A DNA stretch of 6,890 nt from NCBI GenBank assembly GCA_021816565.1, contig JAKAXN010000243.1, forward strand, positions 1 through 6,890, in the 5' to 3' direction. The notes under the pieces were generated by a model, which saw only the letters and a list, made by a program, of their open reading frames with translations, made no database searches and was not told where the DNA came from. Origin of the DNA: Actinomycetes bacterium (GTDB taxonomy: Bacteria; Actinomycetota; Acidimicrobiia; Acidimicrobiales; Palsa-688). A program made the translations under genes and the position numbers. Of the stretch, positions 5,020 to 6,890 are shown in pieces; position 1 is the first letter of the stretch, and each line of letters begins with the position of its first letter.

Positions 5020-6693
5020 ATGCGACAGCAGCGAGACGTCGGGGTCGGGGAAGCCGCCGGCCGGGGCCCCGACCGCAGGGCCCGGGCCCTGATGGCGGCG
5101 GCCCTGCTGCTGGTCGGCTCGGGGGCGGTCACCGCGGCCTCCGGAGCCCTGCAGCCATCCCGGGGCCGGCCGGCGCGGGTGGCCACCGCCGACCCGGCCA
5201 CCACCGCTCCCACCACCGTCGCCACCTCCACCACGGCCACCACCACGACCACCCTCGCCCGCCCGGCGCCGGTGGTGACCACCGCTCCGCCGGCGACCAC
5301 GACCGTGACCTCCCCGCCCCAGGTGACCACCATGGCCCCGGTGGCCACCGCCTCGGCGCCGGCCTGCCCGGCCGGCGGGTGCATCACCGTCGACGCCGCC
5401 ACCCCGACCGGCCCGGTCGACCACGCCGGAGCCGGTTTCAATCTGCTCCCGAGCGCCGACACCAACTCCCGGGAGCTGGGCAACCTGGGGGCCACCATGT
5501 ACCGCTCGGTGCCGGCCCCCGGCTCGGCCGGCCTGTACAACTGGGGTAGCTGGTCGGCGGCCGCAGCCAGCGGCGCCCGCACCACCTTGATCCTGTCCGA
5601 TCTGTGGGCCCAGACGGCCAAGAACGGCGGGCCCCCGCCCACGCCGTGGTCCAACTGGTCGGCGTACACCTCGTGGGTGCGATCCACGGTCCAGAACGTC
5701 CTGGCCAGCGGGCAGCGGGTCGACTACTGGGACGTCTACAACGAGCCCGGCTGGAACAACTACTACTCGGCCGCGGACTTCGCCTCGGAGACGCCCGACG
5801 ATCTGCTGCAGCAGTTCCTGGTCAGCTACCAGGCCATCAAGTCGGTAGACCCCGGTGCGGCCGTGATCGGCCCGTCGATCGGCGAGTGGTCGCTGACCCC
5901 GCTCCCGCCCAACAACCTGACCCACGAGCCGGACCTCGGCACCTTCCTGCGCTTCGCCGCGGCGCACGGCCTGCAGTTGGCGGCGGTGGCCTGGCACGAC
6001 AACGGCAAGACCCCGGCGACCATCTACGCGGACGCCGAGGCCACGTGGAACCTCATCCGGTCGCTGCCGGGGCTGGGCCACCCGCAGATGTTCCTCGACG
6101 AGTACGGGTCGCGCTGGACCCAGCCGGTCCCCGGCTGGGACGTCGGCTACCTGTCGACGATCGCCCGGGCGGGCATCGCCTCGGCCGAGCGGTCCTGCTG
6201 GGACAGCTGCACTCTGGCCACCCTCGACGGGCTGCTGACCGACAGCGGTCAGGCCCGGACCTCGGACTACTGGGTCCGCACCACCTATGCCGAGATGGCC
6301 GGCCAGACGGTGGCGTCCAGCACGAGCACCGACTCGCTGGCCGCTCTCGGGTCCATCGACTCCGCCCGGAACCGGGTGGTCGCCCTGATCGGCCGCCTCC
6401 AGGGCTGCGCGGTGGCCAACTGGTGCGACACCGAGTGGCGGCCCCGGGAATCGCCGGTGCCGCCGGCCGACGTGCGGGTGCACCTCATCCTCCCCTGGAC
6501 GACCAGCCAGCCGGCCATCCAGCTCAGCTCCGAGGCGTTCCAGCCCGGGGCCGCGGTCAGCGGCCCGACCCCGGCCGCCCCGGCCTCGCTGGCGGTCACC
6601 CCCGCCGGCCCGGGCCGCACCGAGGTGAGCTTCACCATCCCGAGCTTCCCCGACGGAGCCGCCTACAACCTGGTGGTGACCCCGGGCAGCTGA
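5020..6693 (+). CDS. Exported clan-A glycoside hydrolase, GH39-like (beta-xylosidase type fold), with Thr/Pro stalk
   Basis: This 557-residue protein has four parts. Residues 1-22 are a basic N-terminus (RRAR at 19-22). Residues 23-43 are a hydrophobic export signal or single membrane anchor. Residues about 55-115 are a Thr/Ala/Pro-rich stalk with runs such as TTATTTTT, a likely wall-spanning and possibly O-glycosylated linker. From about 120 there is a TIM-barrel hydrolase. YWDVYNEPGW supplies the probable acid/base E242, and MFLDEYGSRW the probable nucleophile E361. These lie 119 residues apart, similar to the spacing in GH39 xylosidases; AVAWHDNG (H326) fits a barrel strand lining the active site. 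After the barrel, from about 430, comes a beta-rich tail as in GH39. The six cysteines form three close pairs (C116/C121, C393/C397, C463/C469), consistent with disulfides outside the cell. Expected action is retaining hydrolysis of a glycoside, but the substrate is unknown, and GH5- or GH30-like relatives are not excluded. There is no lipobox. The gene is divergent from the ABM gene and followed by another exported-protein gene. Confidence 0.8.
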   Translation: MRQQRDVGVGEAAGRGPDRRARALMAAALLLVGSGAVTAASGALQPSRGRPARVATADPATTAPTTVATSTTATTTTTLARPAPVVTTAPPATTTVTSPPQVTTMAPVATASAPACPAGGCITVDAATPTGPVDHAGAGFNLLPSADTNSRELGNLGATMYRSVPAPGSAGLYNWGSWSAAAASGARTTLILSDLWAQTAKNGGPPPTPWSNWSAYTSWVRSTVQNVLASGQRVDYWDVYNEPGWNNYYSAADFASETPDDLLQQFLVSYQAIKSVDPGAAVIGPSIGEWSLTPLPPNNLTHEPDLGTFLRFAAAHGLQLAAVAWHDNGKTPATIYADAEATWNLIRSLPGLGHPQMFLDEYGSRWTQPVPGWDVGYLSTIARAGIASAERSCWDSCTLATLDGLLTDSGQARTSDYWVRTTYAEMAGQTVASSTSTDSLAALGSIDSARNRVVALIGRLQGCAVANWCDTEWRPRESPVPPADVRVHLILPWTTSQPAIQLSSEAFQPGAAVSGPTPAAPASLAVTPAGPGRTEVSFTIPSFPDGAAYNLVVTPGS

Positions 6694-6838
6694 CCGCCCC
6701 GCCGACCGCCAGGCTTGCGGGCCGACGGTCCCATCTGGTCGAATGGTCGGATTGCCCGCTGGGTGCCGTGTCACCCGGACGCTGAGTACGACCCCCCTAG
6801 TGCTGGGTCACCGGCGGGCATCGAGAAAGGAGAGCCGC
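6694..6838. other. Intergenic region between the hydrolase gene and the next exported-protein gene
   Basis: This 145-nt stretch has no recognisable gene. A small hairpin, GGGTG (6761-6765), loop 6766-6771, CACCC (6772-6776), could form, but it has only five pairs and no T-run, so I do not call it a terminator. A weak promoter-like pair, TTGCGG at 6715-6720 and TCGAAT at 6739-6744 with an 18-nt spacer, could serve the downstream gene. Both are low-confidence readings. Confidence 0.3.
6826..6834 (+). promoter_or_regulatory. Ribosome binding site of the downstream exported-protein gene
   Basis: AAAGGAGAG contains GGAG at 6829-6832, leaving 6 nt before the TTG at 6839. This is one of the best Shine-Dalgarno sites in the window and is the main reason for calling a gene with a rare TTG start here. 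Confidence 0.7.
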
Positions 6839-6890
6839 TTGAAACGCGCCCTCATCTCGGCGGCCATCACCGCTGCCGGCATTTCCCTGT
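6839..6890 (+). CDS. N-terminus of a probable exported protein, partial (TTG start)
   Basis: Only 17 codons are inside the window, reading MKRALISAAITAAGISL if TTG is decoded as Met. The KR pair followed by an Ala/Ile/Leu-rich stretch is the beginning of a typical Sec signal peptide. The TTG start is supported by AAAGGAGAG at 6826-6834 with 6-nt spacing. It follows the exported hydrolase gene on the same strand after 145 nt, so the two may both be surface proteins, but that gap is long enough for an independent promoter. The mature part lies beyond the right edge, so no function can be assigned. Confidence 0.65.
   Translation, partial: MKRALISAAITAAGISL

Noticed and set aside
5200..5340. Thr-codon-rich repeats (ACC/ACG runs) as a DNA repeat or CRISPR-like array
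   Set aside because: There is no regular unit or spacer; the pattern is explained by the Thr/Pro-rich stalk encoded in frame.
4849..6774. 641-codon minus-strand open frame opposite the hydrolase gene
   Set aside because: Its translation is Gly/Arg-rich low complexity, the complement of the Thr/Pro-coding strand, with no domain. The plus-strand frame has a signal sequence, catalytic motifs and paired cysteines.
6761..6776. Hairpin after the hydrolase gene as an intrinsic terminator
   Set aside because: The stem is only five pairs, there is no following T-run, and it lies about 70 nt after the stop codon.

Overview
This window is very GC-rich DNA with tightly packed genes. Codons are strongly biased to G or C in the third position, and the exported protein carries a long Thr/Pro stalk. 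Together these suggest a high-GC actinobacterium, possibly of the Acidimicrobiia type. That placement is an inference from base composition and protein style, because there is no rRNA or other marker gene here. I saw no tRNA, rRNA, CRISPR array, insertion sequence, integrase or phage gene.

Layout from left to right. (1) At the left edge, on the minus strand, lie the first 56 codons of a gene whose N-terminus resembles cobalamin-binding radical SAM enzymes of the hopanoid C-3 methylase (HpnR) type; the rest is outside the window. (2) Divergent from it, across a 74-nt gap, is a complete full-length hrpA (1298 codons), a DEAH-box RNA helicase with all the main motifs and the long HrpA-specific C-terminal region. 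(3) Converging on hrpA with only 3 nt between stop codons is a minus-strand pair: a small antibiotic-biosynthesis-monooxygenase-fold protein upstream and a cytoplasmic FKBP-type prolyl isomerase downstream. They are 46 nt apart and may be co-transcribed. (4) A 155-nt divergent control region, containing the most AT-rich patch seen in the window, separates this pair from (5) a plus-strand gene for an exported, Thr/Pro-stalked clan-A glycoside hydrolase, probably GH39-like, with both catalytic glutamates and three close cysteine pairs. (6) After a 145-nt gap, a further plus-strand gene begins with TTG behind a strong ribosome binding site; only its signal-peptide-like start is present.

The genes do not form an obvious single pathway. 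hrpA (RNA and ribosome maintenance), FKBP (protein folding) and the ABM protein (small-molecule oxidation or detoxification) look like chromosomal housekeeping or stress functions. The hydrolase and the following exported protein belong to the cell surface. I find no convincing new multi-gene system. The points most worth checking are the substrate of the hydrolase, the identity of the truncated radical SAM gene, and the layouts at the convergent and divergent gene borders.
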